NCBI RefSeq assembly: GCF_000516985.1
Contig: NW_006917091.1
Span: 2,459,399 to 2,523,398, forward strand
Reading direction: 5' to 3'
From: Pestalotiopsis fici W106-1
Lineage: Eukaryota; Ascomycota; Sordariomycetes; Amphisphaeriales; Sporocadaceae
Length of the DNA stretch: 64,000 bases
Shown here: positions 26,623 to 38,649 of the stretch, piece by piece
How positions within the stretch are numbered: the first letter of the stretch is position 1
Layout of the letters: each line of letters opens with the position of its first letter
Position numbers and translations under genes: made by a program
Notes under the pieces: generated by a model
Databases searched by the model: none
Told to the model about the DNA's origin: nothing
Seen by the model: the letters and a program-made list of their open reading frames with translations, nothing else

Positions 26623-27243
26623 CTAATCCCTCTTGAAAATGGTCTCCTTGTAGTACCTGGCCTCCTCAATGCTCTCCAAAATATCATCCTTTGCCTGGTG
26701 CAACCCCTTCTTCTGCGGCGCGTTGTGAATGATTTTCTTTGGACACCACCGCCTAGCCGCCTCTTTCAACGTGCTCACGTCGAGGATGCGATGATGCAAG
26801 TGTCGGACAACCTTTCTGTAAGGTTCCTTGCGGAGAAATGCGCGGTCGGCGTGCACGCTGTTACCAGCGAGGATTGCGCCCTTTTCAGGCACATACTTCT
26901 TGATGTAGGCCAGCAGCTCGTCGGCCGCCTGCTCTGGTGTGACTGTCGAGGCAATCACGGCTGCCGTCAAACCGCTCTGTCCGTGTGTCTTGGTGCACCA
27001 GTCGTCCATTTGGTCCATTCTCTCCTTGCTCTGGTGGATCACTATGCCCAAGCCGGCCTCGTCGACAACCTCTAGTGTGCCGGTTGTGATGATGCAGAAG
27101 ATCTCAATGATTTCTTCGCGGTCAGGGTCCAGGCCCGTCATCTGTCCACCGTGATCAGTACAAGGCATGAGACGGCATGAGAGGCATTTTCGGTCTCAAC
27201 TTACCTCGCAGTCAATCCATACCAGAGCCTCGTTGCCAGCCAT
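26623..27243 (-). CDS. REX2: oligoribonuclease / 3'-5' RNA exonuclease REX2
   Basis: DEDDh exonuclease that degrades 2-5 nt RNAs to mononucleotides; the fungal enzyme is largely mitochondrial. Exons 27243-27205 and 27141-26623 give 185 aa, the full length of the bacterial-type core. Asp11 and Glu13 (WIDCEMTGLD) form motif I and are joined across the intron. Asp112 (NSVHADRAFL), Asp134 (LDVST) and His161/Asp165 (HQAKD) complete the active site. No long mitochondrial presequence is visible in this model; an alternative upstream exon is possible. The 63-base intron after codon 13 is supported by exact restoration of motif I. Confidence 0.94.
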
Positions 27244-27966
27244 TTTGTGCGCGGAAATTTTGATGTTGTTCGTGACAAGATTTTGAGTGGTGGGTAATTC
27301 TTGAGCGATGATGATAGAGGTGAGCCCAAACCACACCACCCGCCCAAAAGAAATCGGCGCCACTCTCGAACATCAAATCAACACCCACCATACATGCTCA
27401 CAAAAGATTCTCTCCAAATCTTTTTCTTCCAAACCCAGCGCCATTATTTGATTCCTGTTGGCCGCCCACAGAATATGTCCACCCAACATCTCCTTCAAAC
27501 CCTATCCCCATCTCGTGTCCAAGAAGCACCACTGGCTACATAGATGACGTATGAATAGCATAGCCGAGATGCCACCTCAGTGAATTGTTTCGTGAATGCA
27601 CCACGGCGAAGCCTGCTCATAGATTATATGGCGTCGTTGAGGTTGTCGGGGTTGGTATTGATGGAAGAGCCGTCTGAGGCTGCCCGGCCGCCTAAAGATG
27701 AGGCGTCATCTATACAGACATGGTCGACCAATGCTGGAAGTACGTTGAGGATTATTCTGAAGTATTTGCGGCCCTGAGGCGAACGACCCAGTGGCATCGG
27801 AATCGTTATGAGTTTGGGTAGGTCTTAGACATATACCCCTTTGGTTGGCCGAGAAGGCGTCAGATGGAACTTGGCTGACAGGAGATTATTTGCCCGAGCG
27901 CAAAAGGGAAACTCACTCTGTGACTGATGTATGACTCCCATGTTCTCGGACCAGGAAAAGCCTTGT
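27244..27966. other. intergenic between REX2 and the small coiled-coil gene
   Basis: REX2 promoter plus the 3' region of the next minus-strand gene. Plus-strand ORFs at 27301-27543 and 27580-27777 have no recognisable features and I do not accept them. Confidence 0.45.
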
Positions 27967-28626
27967 CTAATCTAGACAAAGCTCTTCGAAAGAGCAACAC
28001 AGGCTGATCATGGTCAACCTCTGTTGCAGCTGGGCCACCTGGCACTCGATGGCCTTGGAAGCGTTGCTCTGCCTAGGGAGTTAAAATGTGTCAGTCTCTT
28101 TTTATCTTCAGGTTTGTGTCACGGAGCCGAGGATAAAAGGTAGGTGGTTATTTCCCGAGACAAGAGAGAACTCTAAGAAACACCTCTATCTTCTTAGAAA
28201 AAGGAAGGGAATTTCTTCGAGAAAATAATGCGAAAACAGAATTATAATGCAGGTTTTGGGGACTTACACAACGACTTGTTGAAAGCGCTCCTTTCGCGCC
28301 ATTCGGCCCATCTTTTCGTATAGCCTTCCCTGAAGGCCCTGTGCGACCATGATCTCTGCAATGAGATCTCTGGCCTCGTCGCGTTGGCTGCCGTCCCTAG
28401 TGTCAACAGCCATCTCACCCCTTTTCTCCACAACTTCCTCGTAGTGGCACTCGTCGTCAACGTGTTGCAACGTCAACGAGAGGGAGAACCGACGCTCTCG
28501 TGGTCGGCTGGTTTTGGTGACCCTTGACGAGCCACCAGGCAGAGAAGAGGCCCGGTGCTCGAGCCTCTTCTCGTTACGTCGGCTTGCCGCCGACTGGCTT
28601 CGAGGCTTCTCGGTCCTCGATGGCAT
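27967..28626 (-). CDS. small basic protein with C-terminal coiled coil, unknown function
   Basis: Not recognised. Exons 28626-28268 and 28072-27967 give 154 aa; an in-frame ATG at 28653 would add 9 residues. Joining GT|GTAAGT to TTAACTCCCTAG|G restores the frame and replaces an immediate stop by QSNASKAIECQVAQLQ, followed by a Leu/Cys-rich end. The first 60 residues are very basic and Ser/Arg-rich (MPSRTEKPRSQ), like a disordered or nuclear region. Residues 60-154 are helical with heptad-like spacing. The 195-base intron is longer than others here. The gene is plausible rather than certain. Confidence 0.55.
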
Positions 28627-31277
28627 GGTTGCGGCAGGTCGGTGTTGACTCACTGCCGCGTAGATCGAAGAACTAGATATGTCGGATCTAGTTTGGTCAG
28701 ACGTACGAGGACTTTAGGCTGTGCTTGTATGGTTGCGAAAAGAATTGTTGAAAGAAAATGTCAAAGGGATATTTTAGAAAGATTTTATGGCGATAATAAT
28801 ATCAGCAAGTGTTGGAAATCATGTTAAAAGGTAATGGCGGCAGGTATTGCTGGAAGTAATGTGAAGATGAAGAAGAGAAAATGGAGGATGAGGCACGAAA
28901 GTCAGACAACCAATACATGTACGTTGAATGGCGCCTAAAAATAATAGAAGAATGAACGTTTTGTTTACTTGCGTGTAAACATGGGAAGTCGTAAATGTAA
29001 CCAATATAGACGCAGCTTGAGGAAACTGTAAAGCCATACCTAAAGTGCCGACAAGGTGCAACCAGCTTGAAGGGTTTTCAGTGTGGCTTTCTCGTTGTAC
29101 ATATTGGCACGGGAGTTGCTTCCCCATGATCTCAATTGCGGCCAAGGTAAATAATCTTCACCACACTGTAGACAGCAGCGATAGCCAGCTGAATTAGCAA
29201 GTAGACTTCACCAAGTAGTTTCTTGAGCTGAACACTGAAGTCGCTCCCAGGGCTGACTCGACGACCAGCAGCTCTGAATCTCAAATTTTGTATACGTCGT
29301 ATTATGTGTTGAGCTTGTATATCGGCTGTTATATACGACTTGATTTTCATTCCTTGATAAATGGTGCAATGTATAATCCCCGATAGTGCGTGCAGCAAGG
29401 CTACGATAAATGTCGCGTAAGGACGCGCCAACAGATGTCAACTCTGAACCCCATCAACTTCTGACGTCGAAAGCTTGTGATTCAACAACCTTGATGGGTG
29501 CCCCTTCTGTCTCTCGAACTCTCTCGGCTGTTGCGGTTTCCACGGCTACGCAGACTGACTAGTGGCGAGGTTCTGGTGCTCGACATGTTCAGCAGAGGGA
29601 GGCACTGGAGGACCGTCGCTGAACCTACGGCTATAGCTTTTCGCTGGACGAAACTACCTGGTACCTAATCAAACACAATTCTACAAATATAATTACCAAC
29701 TTCATCCCAACACAACCCCATGGCTCTGCTTGGGACCCCCAGGCGTGAGCGCCATTTGAATTCTTCCGGATCATTCTGACAGAATTCTTCCAAGTAGCTT
29801 ACCATCGTGACATGAAAATTTCGGATTGAGTGGTACATCCATGGGCCAAGAAGTGTAGACTTGGATATCTGCCATAATTAGTCGTAAGATATATATCTCA
29901 AGATCATTTATTTTCAAGTAATAATTAGCAGCATCGGAGCGGCAAAAAATGGAAAGCGCCATATATAACCCGAACTCCCGTTAAAAGGATCATAAGACTC
30001 GGATGAGATTGGTCAAGTTCAATGCTAACTGCCAATATATTTATGTATTCTATCCAATGTCTCATTCCAACGAACCTGCTCGTTGTGCCATTAGACCTCC
30101 TCTAGCGCAAGTCTTTACATGATGATCTCGGCGAAATCAGTGAGTTAAATGAACCTGAAATTTTTCACGTCTGAATTGTCGTGTCAAGGTTCTATGTGAT
30201 GGCCAATGACGAACAGTCTCATCAATGGAATCATCAGGAAACCTGTGGTAGCATCTTTTGCTAGTTGCCGAAGTCAGGCTCCTAGCTCCTAATTCATGTT
30301 AGATACGTATTTCAGAAAAAAAAAAAAACAGAAGAAAAAATAATAAGAAATCTTGTTTGCCACTCTGTACCTCAGAACCCAATATTTAGTACCATGATTA
30401 TTTTCTTTCGTCTGGACTCCCGACCAGAGTGTGAAAAATAAATAGATAACAAATCATACGCATCGTGAGTATTCACAACAGTCTAGAGCCTCCAAGGTTC
30501 AAATACACTCAGACTGGCCATGTCGGTCAGGAAAGGTGCCGTGGAGATTCTATTACTGGGAATATATTTCTCGGTCATCCTTGAATGTTCGCGTACAAGC
30601 AATGAGAATAACTCGTGGGCCTTCACTGGTTGCTTTCCATCATTTAACCGAAATATTCATGTCAAGCCCGTCCACTGAAATGCCAGAAATGAGGATGTAC
30701 GCAGAGACCTCCAAGCAGGCCCAAGGCGAGTACCGTGTCTCTTTCCTCGAAGTTCTGAATATAGATGGTTCTTCTTACCTTTATATTATGGTTATCAGTA
30801 AGTTTCGGCTATCCTTCAAATGCTATTTCTGGTGACTGTAGCAACCGAGCCAGGAGCGAATCTATGCTTAGTCGCATTCAAAATGTTACGCAGTCACTCC
30901 TGAAAATCCAGGCTACATGTCACTCACGCCAGAGCCAGGCGTCAATCGAAGGGTTTGGTCTGCAAATGAGCTTTTACCACCGTTAACCATCCACTTTCAG
31001 ATACAAGGGGGGCGAGTTGAAATAGTAGATTGCTCGTTGAGCTGTCTATCATTGGAGAGTCGTGATTGATGTACAAGATGGCACTATTCATACGTTTGGA
31101 GGTTTTCCAATTCTATCTAACAAACCATCATCAGATGCCTCTTCTATCAAAACCCCAGAAGCTCAGATGTTGTACACCCTGCGCGCCTTGCAAATGCGTG
31201 AGATCAAACCCCGATATTGTACAATGAATTACCAAATATGGACTGATTAAGTGACGTTTTTGAGACACACACAATGA
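28627..31277. other. 2.65-kb gene-poor interval
   Basis: Largely AT-rich, with no supported gene. It contains A-rich tracts near 30315-30345. ORFs at 29132-29431 (-) and 30536-30835 (+) are around 100 codons with no recognisable domain. Confidence 0.45.
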
Positions 31278-32612
31278 TTACTCCTCGTCAGACCAGTACG
31301 GTCTGGGCGGGGAAGGGCCCGTGGCCCAACGCCAGAGGCCTCGGAAGCTTCCCTTGATCCAGCCCTCAATCTCCTCCTCGGGTACGACAATCTCGCGAGC
31401 GCGGGCCTCGTCCTCGGGAAGCAGCTCGAAGCGTCGCATGCGCTGGGTGATTCTCGAGTCCAAGACGATGGGGCTCGTCCAAATCTTCTCGGGTGCAGGT
31501 GTGGTGACATCTGCCTCGCCTTCCTTGGGCTTCTCCTCTTTCCATACAGATTTCGGCCAGTCACCCTCTTCCTTCTCGAGCACGGTCTGGATCTCTGGCT
31601 CCTCGCCAACGGCGTCCTGGCGGTACTCGCGAGCATGTGCCAAGCAGACGGCGGCGACCTCGCGACCGACCTCATCGGCCAAGGAGCGGCGGTTGAGGAA
31701 GCGACCCAGCCGAATAAAAGTGTTGGAGAAGCCGAGAATGTGAGGGAAGTGCACGGGTGTGGAAGGTGAGAACTCTGCGGGTATTTGGGAAGGCAAAGGT
31801 GAAGTTTCATAGTCGTTTGTGGTGTTGTGTGGTACGGGCTGTGCAGGTCGCTCAGGCTTCTTTTCCTCCTCCTTCTTCTCTTCTTCTTTCTTCTCTTCTG
31901 TACTGCCTTCAGCGGACTCGGCAAGTGTCTCTGGCTTCGGGATCTCGGGGACCGGAGGAGCAGTCAATGGGCCCAGCCAGCCCTCGTGCAGGCCTCTAAT
32001 GTACTCTTTCCATGTGTGTCGGCCGACAATGATATCTCCATTGATACCGGTCCATTCCGGAGTCGCATTCCTTTGCCTCATACCTCGGACGATTTCCTCG
32101 CCAGTGGGCTCCTGCTCCTCGACGGGGGCGCCTTCTTGTAATCGTCTTGTCCGCCGTATCTTCTCAGCCACGGCTGCTCGAACGTCGCCCTCCTTCCGGC
32201 CCTGAACAAATTCCCAGTCCAGACCGGAGGCAGCCAGAATCGGTTTCATGTACTCGGTAAAGTGATCTTGCGCAGGTCTCAGGCCCTCAGTGGGCGGGCT
32301 CTCGAGGATAATGGTGAGTTTTCTGGGAAGTTGAGTAGCCGATGTAACGGGCTCCTTGGCCAAGTGTGCCACTGCCTTGCTCCATCGCGCGGTTGCCCTC
32401 TTCTTTTCCCTCTTGTCGTATATCACAGCAGCCGAGAAACTGGCTGTAATGGTCCAAAAGATCATCCAGTTGCGCGACGGGAGTTTCTTGGGCAGGTTCG
32501 GCAATCCCATCATGCGCAAAGCAGGATTCGGCGTTGCGGCCTTGTAGCCTGGCGCCTGGGTTGGGGCCGCCGGTGCGGCATTGGGCGTTGTGGAGGGCTT
32601 TGAGTCGGCCAT
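31278..32612 (-). CDS. TIM54: mitochondrial inner-membrane translocase subunit Tim54
   Basis: Component of the TIM22 complex that inserts carrier proteins into the mitochondrial inner membrane. Single exon, 444 aa. The N terminus is Ala/Pro-rich; the family signature region follows (LPNLPKKLPSRNWMIFW), and its hydrophobic part at about 48-66 is the single membrane anchor. A conserved PRKLTIILESPPTEGLRPAQ-like stretch and a TGINGDIIVGRHTWKEYIRG region support the assignment. A charged linker of EEKKEEEKK repeats lies at about 240-265. The start at 32612 (MADSK) is preferred to an in-frame ATG six codons upstream. Confidence 0.93.
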   Translation of the reverse strand: MADSKPSTTPNAAPAAPTQAPGYKAATPNPALRMMGLPNLPKKLPSRNWMIFWTITASFSAAVIYDKREKKRATARWSKAVAHLAKEPVTSATQLPRKLTIILESPPTEGLRPAQDHFTEYMKPILAASGLDWEFVQGRKEGDVRAAVAEKIRRTRRLQEGAPVEEQEPTGEEIVRGMRQRNATPEWTGINGDIIVGRHTWKEYIRGLHEGWLGPLTAPPVPEIPKPETLAESAEGSTEEKKEEEKKEEEKKPERPAQPVPHNTTNDYETSPLPSQIPAEFSPSTPVHFPHILGFSNTFIRLGRFLNRRSLADEVGREVAAVCLAHAREYRQDAVGEEPEIQTVLEKEEGDWPKSVWKEEKPKEGEADVTTPAPEKIWTSPIVLDSRITQRMRRFELLPEDEARAREIVVPEEEIEGWIKGSFRGLWRWATGPSPPRPYWSDEE

Positions 32613-33124
32613 GATTCCTGGGGAACACAATTATCAGAGGGCAAAGATATGTCGCAAGATCGTCGCGAGGCTCGTCTACTCCTGGTCGCAACGCGGAGTT
32701 GTACTCGGGACGCTACCAAAATTTTGGGACCCGGCGTTTCTTATCGCAGCTCTTATCGAGTCAGTACTGGTCGCCACCCCTGTCAAGGTCGCCGGTTGTC
32801 GGGCCGAGGGCAGCTGCTTTGGCTATGTACATTACTCTGTACCTGGGCATTGCATTCACGTCAGATTTGGCGTCGAATCTCCTGATGCATTGGAAGTAGA
32901 AGAATATTTACTCAAGCAGATGTTGCCGCTTCGGAATAAGAAATACAATTAACCCATTCTTTTGAGGGGCAAGATGATGCACGACGGTTTTGTGAAGAAA
33001 CGTCAAGTCCAATACATGTCAATAAAAAAGTCATTTAAGCTACTAAAATGAATGCGATTAAAACGAATTTCTTCATGTTATAATTTTTTATATTAACATT
33101 ATTTTCTTTCGACTTGTACTATAA
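32613..33124. other. TIM54 promoter and beta-glucosidase 3' region
   Basis: Both flanking genes are on the minus strand. The part from about 33000 to 33120 is strongly AT-rich and probably holds the beta-glucosidase 3' end. A plus-strand ORF at 32581-32952 overlaps the TIM54 start and is not accepted. Confidence 0.5.
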
Positions 33125-35949
33125 TTAAATCGAAATGGTTCCCGTTAAAGGGAGGTCTCTGCTGCTTCTGCCGACGGAAATGCTATAGTCTCCTTCCTGA
33201 AGGTTCCACTTCTGTGCAACGACATCCCAGACACTCAAGTCTTTTCTCGTAATGGCAAACTCCACCGTCGCAGTCTCGCCAACGCAAATGGTAGGCTTCT
33301 CGAATCCTCGGAGCTGACGAACGGGCACATCGGTGCCGGGAATGCCCACGTACAACTGCACAACCTCCTTGCCGTCCCGCGCACCGCTGTTGGTGACATT
33401 GACGCTGACCTCGGCGATGACATCCCACAGATCGGCCTGTCCGCCCTCGACAGTCTCGCCGATTGGGTACGATTGCGTGGCAGCATCCGTTTGCGAGATG
33501 AGGAGATCCGCATAGTCAAAGGTGGTATAGCTCAGACCGTAGCCAAACTCGTAACGTGGCGTAATGTTTTGAGCATCAAAGTGACGATAGTCGACAAAGA
33601 CTCCTTCAGTAAAGTTGGACTGGGGGAACAGTGCGTACTTGGCTGGCGCCAAAGTCTCGTCTGGCTTCAACATTGCTCCGTAATCAGACTCGTTGCGAGC
33701 TACCGTGTAGGGTAGTCGGCCAGAGGGGTTAGTTTGGCCATAGAGAAGAGAGACGAGTGCGCGTCCACTGTCTTGTCCAGGTAGATGGGCAAAGATGATT
33801 GCCGTAACGTTGGGGTGGTCGACGAATGTGTCGACCAGTCTGGTACCGGCATTGTGAAAGACGACAATTGTGTTGGCACACTGATCCGCAATATTGAGGA
33901 TTAGGCCATCGGTGAAGTCATCTCTGAGGGCGGGCCTGTCGTATCCCTCAGTTGCCCAGGCATTACCAATAACGATACATGCGTCCGAAGTTGGGTTTAC
34001 CAGTGCCGAGCCAGACTCGAAGTCCCAGAAAAGCGCAGTTCCGTCTTCATAGGCCTGAGCGACCAAGGCGTCGTAAGGCGAGCTGATCTGGTTCTGCGCA
34101 GTCGCGCCCGATCCGCCACCAGAGACGAGCGTTCCGTTGGGTGCGATGACTGATTTGGCAATGCTGAGGTTTCCCAGGAATCCAAGGTTGATCTCCGTAA
34201 GGTTTGCAGACTCTACTCCAAGGGACCATGCTGAGAAATAGTCTCCTTCGCGTACAGGAGCCTGATTATTCATGTTGGGAGCCTTTGCAGAATATCCAAA
34301 AAGGGAGATCAGCTTCATCTCTGATGAGTTCAGAGGCAGGGCACCGTTGGTGTTCTTGACGAGCACGTGGCCCTCTGCAGCACCGTCGAACAGGGTAGGT
34401 TTGGCATTGGGGTCGCGGGCGTCCACGACTTCATGTGGAGCCGAGAGATCTGCGGGCAATCCTACGCCAGGAACCGGGAAGTCTTCTTCGTCCTGATTCA
34501 TCTGGTACCAAGACGCCAAGACCCTGTGCAACATGTTAGAACTTATCCACTTTCGCATATCTTCCTCATGTTGGGTAAATACCTGGTAACCATATTATCA
34601 AGCTGGCTCTCTGCGACACTTCCATTTGTGACAGAGAGACTAAGGTTGCCTGCCCACAGTCCATCACCGTCCGGCATGGCGACGTCAAGGCCGGCCAGAG
34701 CCGAAGCGACTCCCGAACGCTGAGCACCCCAGTCGGAGACAACCCAACCCTGATCAAATAGTTTAGCTTTCTTGCCTCGTATACATATACACCATGGGTG
34801 CTTACCTGAAATCCGAGTTCCTCTTTCAAGAGGCCGTTGAGCATCTTGCTGTTCTGGCATGAATAAGAGTTGTTGATTCTGGCATAAGAGCACATGATGT
34901 TGCCTGTGCCGGCGCGAACTGCCTCGGAAAATGGCCTGTTGAGAGGAATTGAGTCTGCTGAAGTCCACAGGAGAAAAAGTCAAGAGGAGCTTACCACATG
35001 TATAGTTCGTGTACGGTCTTGTCGTCAATGCTACTCGAAATAGACTCCACGATAGGAGCACTGGTAGTTGCCAGGCGATGTGTTTCTTGCTCCTGACCGA
35101 GGAAGTGCTGTTTACTTTGTAAGTTTCGCAGTATGATCAACTCCTCAGCTGGGCATACCTTTGTGCTTGTGATGACACCAGTACTCTGGATACCGGACAC
35201 GGTCTCATAGACGAGGCCACCAGAAAGGTATGGATCAACGGAGAAACCTGCATGGCGTGTTAGAAAATCCTGTTCTGGTACCGCGTCTGCCACCAAACTG
35301 TGCAACTCACCTTCCCAGTTCCTTCCACCCAGCACGACACGTCCCACGGGGCCAATGACGGGTCCAAGAATAACGTTGACGCCCTTCTTCCTGGCCTCGT
35401 TGCCCATGGCTACTGCTCGCTGGCGGGTCAAGTCCTTGTTCCAGCTGTGTGATCGACTTTAGCATGGATCCTCAATATGTATATACTTGCTTAGTAAGTA
35501 CTGACCTTGCACCGACATGTATACCAGAGGGCCATGAGCTGACATAGTCCGTGTTTCGCAAACCATTTCCGGCATCCGCCAAACACATACCAGGGAAGCC
35601 CAAACGATCGATTGCTGGAATGAAGCCCGAGCAACCAGTTTCGGTTGTGGCTCCGGCAGTCAAGTTGACCTTTTCATCCAGTGTCAGCTGACTGACCAAG
35701 GCTTGAGCCTTGCTGATGGCATCAGCCCAGGTGCCAGAAGCCTCCAGCTCCGCTTAGTGATCATGTTAGTACTCCAACGGCAACCCAAGGATCGAGCATA
35801 ATCAAGTTTTTCTACCACTCACGTGTTGGGTATACGGGATCAGAAAGACCATAGAAAACGGTATCACTGGTGATGGCGCTGTCATCAGCGGAGATCGACT
35901 GTGCCAGAGCAGCAAGGCCCAGCAGGGCTCGAACAGTGACTGAAACCAT
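33125..35949 (-). CDS. secreted GH3 beta-glucosidase
   Basis: Glycoside hydrolase family 3; hydrolyses terminal beta-D-glucose from cellobiose or other beta-glucosides outside the cell. Eight exons: 35949-35823, 35752-35506, 35444-35311, 35247-35159, 35107-34995, 34935-34806, 34749-34583 and 34523-33125, giving 801 aa. The signal peptide is [21 protein letters not shown]. The N-terminal GH3 domain contains [22 protein letters not shown], the KHFLGQEQE loop and the nucleophile Asp286 in VVSDWGA. The C-terminal GH3 domain holds [11 protein letters not shown] and [12 protein letters not shown] fibronectin-III-like domain ends the protein. Several N-glycosylation sequons are visible. Intron density falls in the 5' half, typical for this family. 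Confidence 0.95.
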
Positions 35950-38649
35950 TGTGCCAGAGCAGTCAATCTTTGATCAGCCAAGGATGATCAGGCGAATGGG
36001 ACATGATCTGCGAGAGCATACTTCCACGGGGACGGGCTGTATTTATGAATACATCGTCACACAACCGATTTCTTTACTCCATCGCACCCTGTCGTTCCTG
36101 ACTCCTTGTCAGACCTCTTCCGGGTCATTGTCGGCAAATACCCACCGAAGCCATCAAAAGATCATGTGCATGTTGACGCGCATTTTCAAGCTAGGTGTAC
36201 ATGGTCTATCGAGGATCACCCCGAAAGCCCAAGTAACCCGTGCGGAGACAGAAAATCAATACTTGGCATCTAACCCTGATCGCCGAAGAAATGCTACCAA
36301 TCACGACCATTGGAGCCGCAAAAAATGTTCCATTGAGGCTTTTACAGACCCGGCTACCAGAGTCGGCTTCGGGGAATGTTGCAGAAGCGAAATCGTGGAG
36401 AATATGGGGAAGTGTGGAGAGGCGAAGCTAATTGGATACCCATGGCTAGGACTTGGAGTTGCACCACATGGGCAGTGGAAAGCATGGGGAAACAATTTTC
36501 AACCGGTACCCCATCTCATTGGCTTGGCGACAGGATTGCGCGGAGTTTCCGGGTCATCCCCATGCTATGGAAGCGGTCACGATGTGGTCATATGAGAAGC
36601 AGTCTTTGCTCAATGATGGGGTTGTCCCTTTATCATCACACTGATGCCAAGCAATGTGTTTCCAGGACAAGATGCACACGGTGAGAAGAACTAACCTGTT
36701 TAGGTGATGCCGCCGGCGGTGTCTATCCAAGTTCATGTCTAGCCTCCTGTCCTACTTCGCAAACACATACTTTTCAGCTTCCGTCGTGTCGGTCGTAGAT
36801 CCACGACCGAATTTTTCAACCAGGAACTGTGGCGCACAGCAAGGGAAACCGGCTTTTCTCTGGAGAAACTACGAAAGACTTGAACAATTAGCCCGCTTCT
36901 CAGTCAGTCATGACTAAACAGCTACTCTACACTACACTTAGTGCACAAGAAATAAGGAGAACCTCTACATTCGTGCTAAAAACAAAGCATTGTGGTCGAC
37001 CTAATGATGATGACCACTGCGACTGACAGAAGCCTGTCTGATTGCGAGGATCATTTCATTCAAAGGCACAATCTTGAGACACGCTCGACGTTAAACATAT
37101 GAACATAGGAACGTAGAACTTAAAACGAGAACAAGCCACACGAGAGTCATCAACGACGATCACCTCGAAGCATACATAGGAATACACGTTGGAAATCACC
37201 CCGCAAATATGCATCTCACTAGGGAGAAGCCGTGCCATGGGGATGGTATTTAGCGCCGTACAGGGGCTGACTGGCTAAAATGTAACGGGCCGATTGCTTC
37301 GCGCAGTATAGGATGAAAGAGGACTAGATAATACTGTCTACCTCAACTAGGTTGCCGGGCGAGAGAACCATGAAAGTCACTATCTTCTCCGGCAGGCATG
37401 AATCGTGATATGGAGAATGACGATATCGAGTCACTGTTTCTCCAAAGACGTGAATGAAGACACTTTTCTTCTTCTTGAGGTGAAGTACTACGAAAACGCT
37501 GTAATCAAAAGAGACAAACAGTAAAGTCGCACAATCGACAAGACTTGAGGTAAGTAATGGAAGTTTTCACCTCTTCTCAATGTCATGTGTTAGTGGTCCA
37601 CCATGAGGCGCAAGCACACAAAACCGGTTCGGGCCGGGAGAACTCTCCGCAGCCACATTTGTCGGCCGTAACCACTCGGGCATAACGAATACAAACCCGG
37701 AAACTTCTCGAGCCTGTAGGGTCAACAAAAAAATGACATCGGGTTCTATTTTCCCCATTGTGCTGTGCCTCGCTTGGAAGAATGCGGGGCTTGTTGTCAC
37801 CCACATGGAGTGTCATGGACAGAGGGTACAAAGCGCATTTTTAGATTTCCCACTTTTGGGGTTGATTTCGTCGTTATAGTAATCAAAATATTGGAACGAG
37901 TATCATAGCCAAAAGGCCTTTCCCTAGTAACTGCTATTAATCACTGGTTTTACCCGCCTGATTCAGATCAATGTGTCCCTAATTTATGTGATGAAGCAAA
38001 TTGTTAGTCACTACGAGGCTAGGTTTTGACAAGCGTAATAATTCTTTATCTCTTGATTTTCCTAAAGTTTGTGTTGTCTACTTTTAAAGTATGGGCTGTA
38101 TTTCTGCTGGATTCTATTGCATGATACCCAATATCTGAATTGCTTGCCTTTCTATACTCCCAGAAACGTATCAAAGCGTGGCAGTGCCTCACCATTGGTT
38201 ATTCCCTCCAAATTGCTTTCTTCTGCGCCTCATCCTCAGAATAATAACGTCCGTAAATCGAATATTGTCTTGACGTCCCCCATCGTCCAGTCCTCTCCTG
38301 CCCGTCAATGCAAATTGAATCAGGCATCTCAGCAGATTTGCCTCATGTGCGCCATTTACGCCATTGCTCGTGTAATGGCAGACAACCACAACCACAACCA
38401 CACCCAGCATTCGGCTTGACTGAGCTTATTGGACAAAATAGCACCGGCATGTTCGTTCGACTTATTGTTAGAACCACTCAGCCTGATTGGGCCGTGTAGA
38501 AAGGACGCCACCAAGTCGAGACTCTTCGTCGTCGGTCCCGTGACCTCTGTTGCAGCCGCTACATTCATATATTGGGGTGGCGGGAATGGCAACAGACTCA
38601 GTAGTGCGACTGTTCGATTCGACCCTCTGTCGGACTATTTCCCACGCAA
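35950..38649. other. 2.7-kb interval: beta-glucosidase promoter, no gene
   Basis: No gene is supported. The left end is the beta-glucosidase promoter with a TATA-like box. A plus-strand frame at 35870-36595 (241 codons) overlaps the beta-glucosidase start and looks random. The right end should contain the P450 3' UTR. Confidence 0.45.
36040..36046 (-). promoter_or_regulatory. TATA-like box of the GH3 gene
   Basis: ATAAATA on the minus strand, about 91 bases upstream of the beta-glucosidase ATG. This is weak evidence by itself, but the spacing is suitable. Confidence 0.4.

Noticed and set aside
35870..36595. 241-codon plus-strand ORF in the beta-glucosidase promoter
   Set aside because: It overlaps the signal-peptide exon of the beta-glucosidase on the other strand and has no domain.
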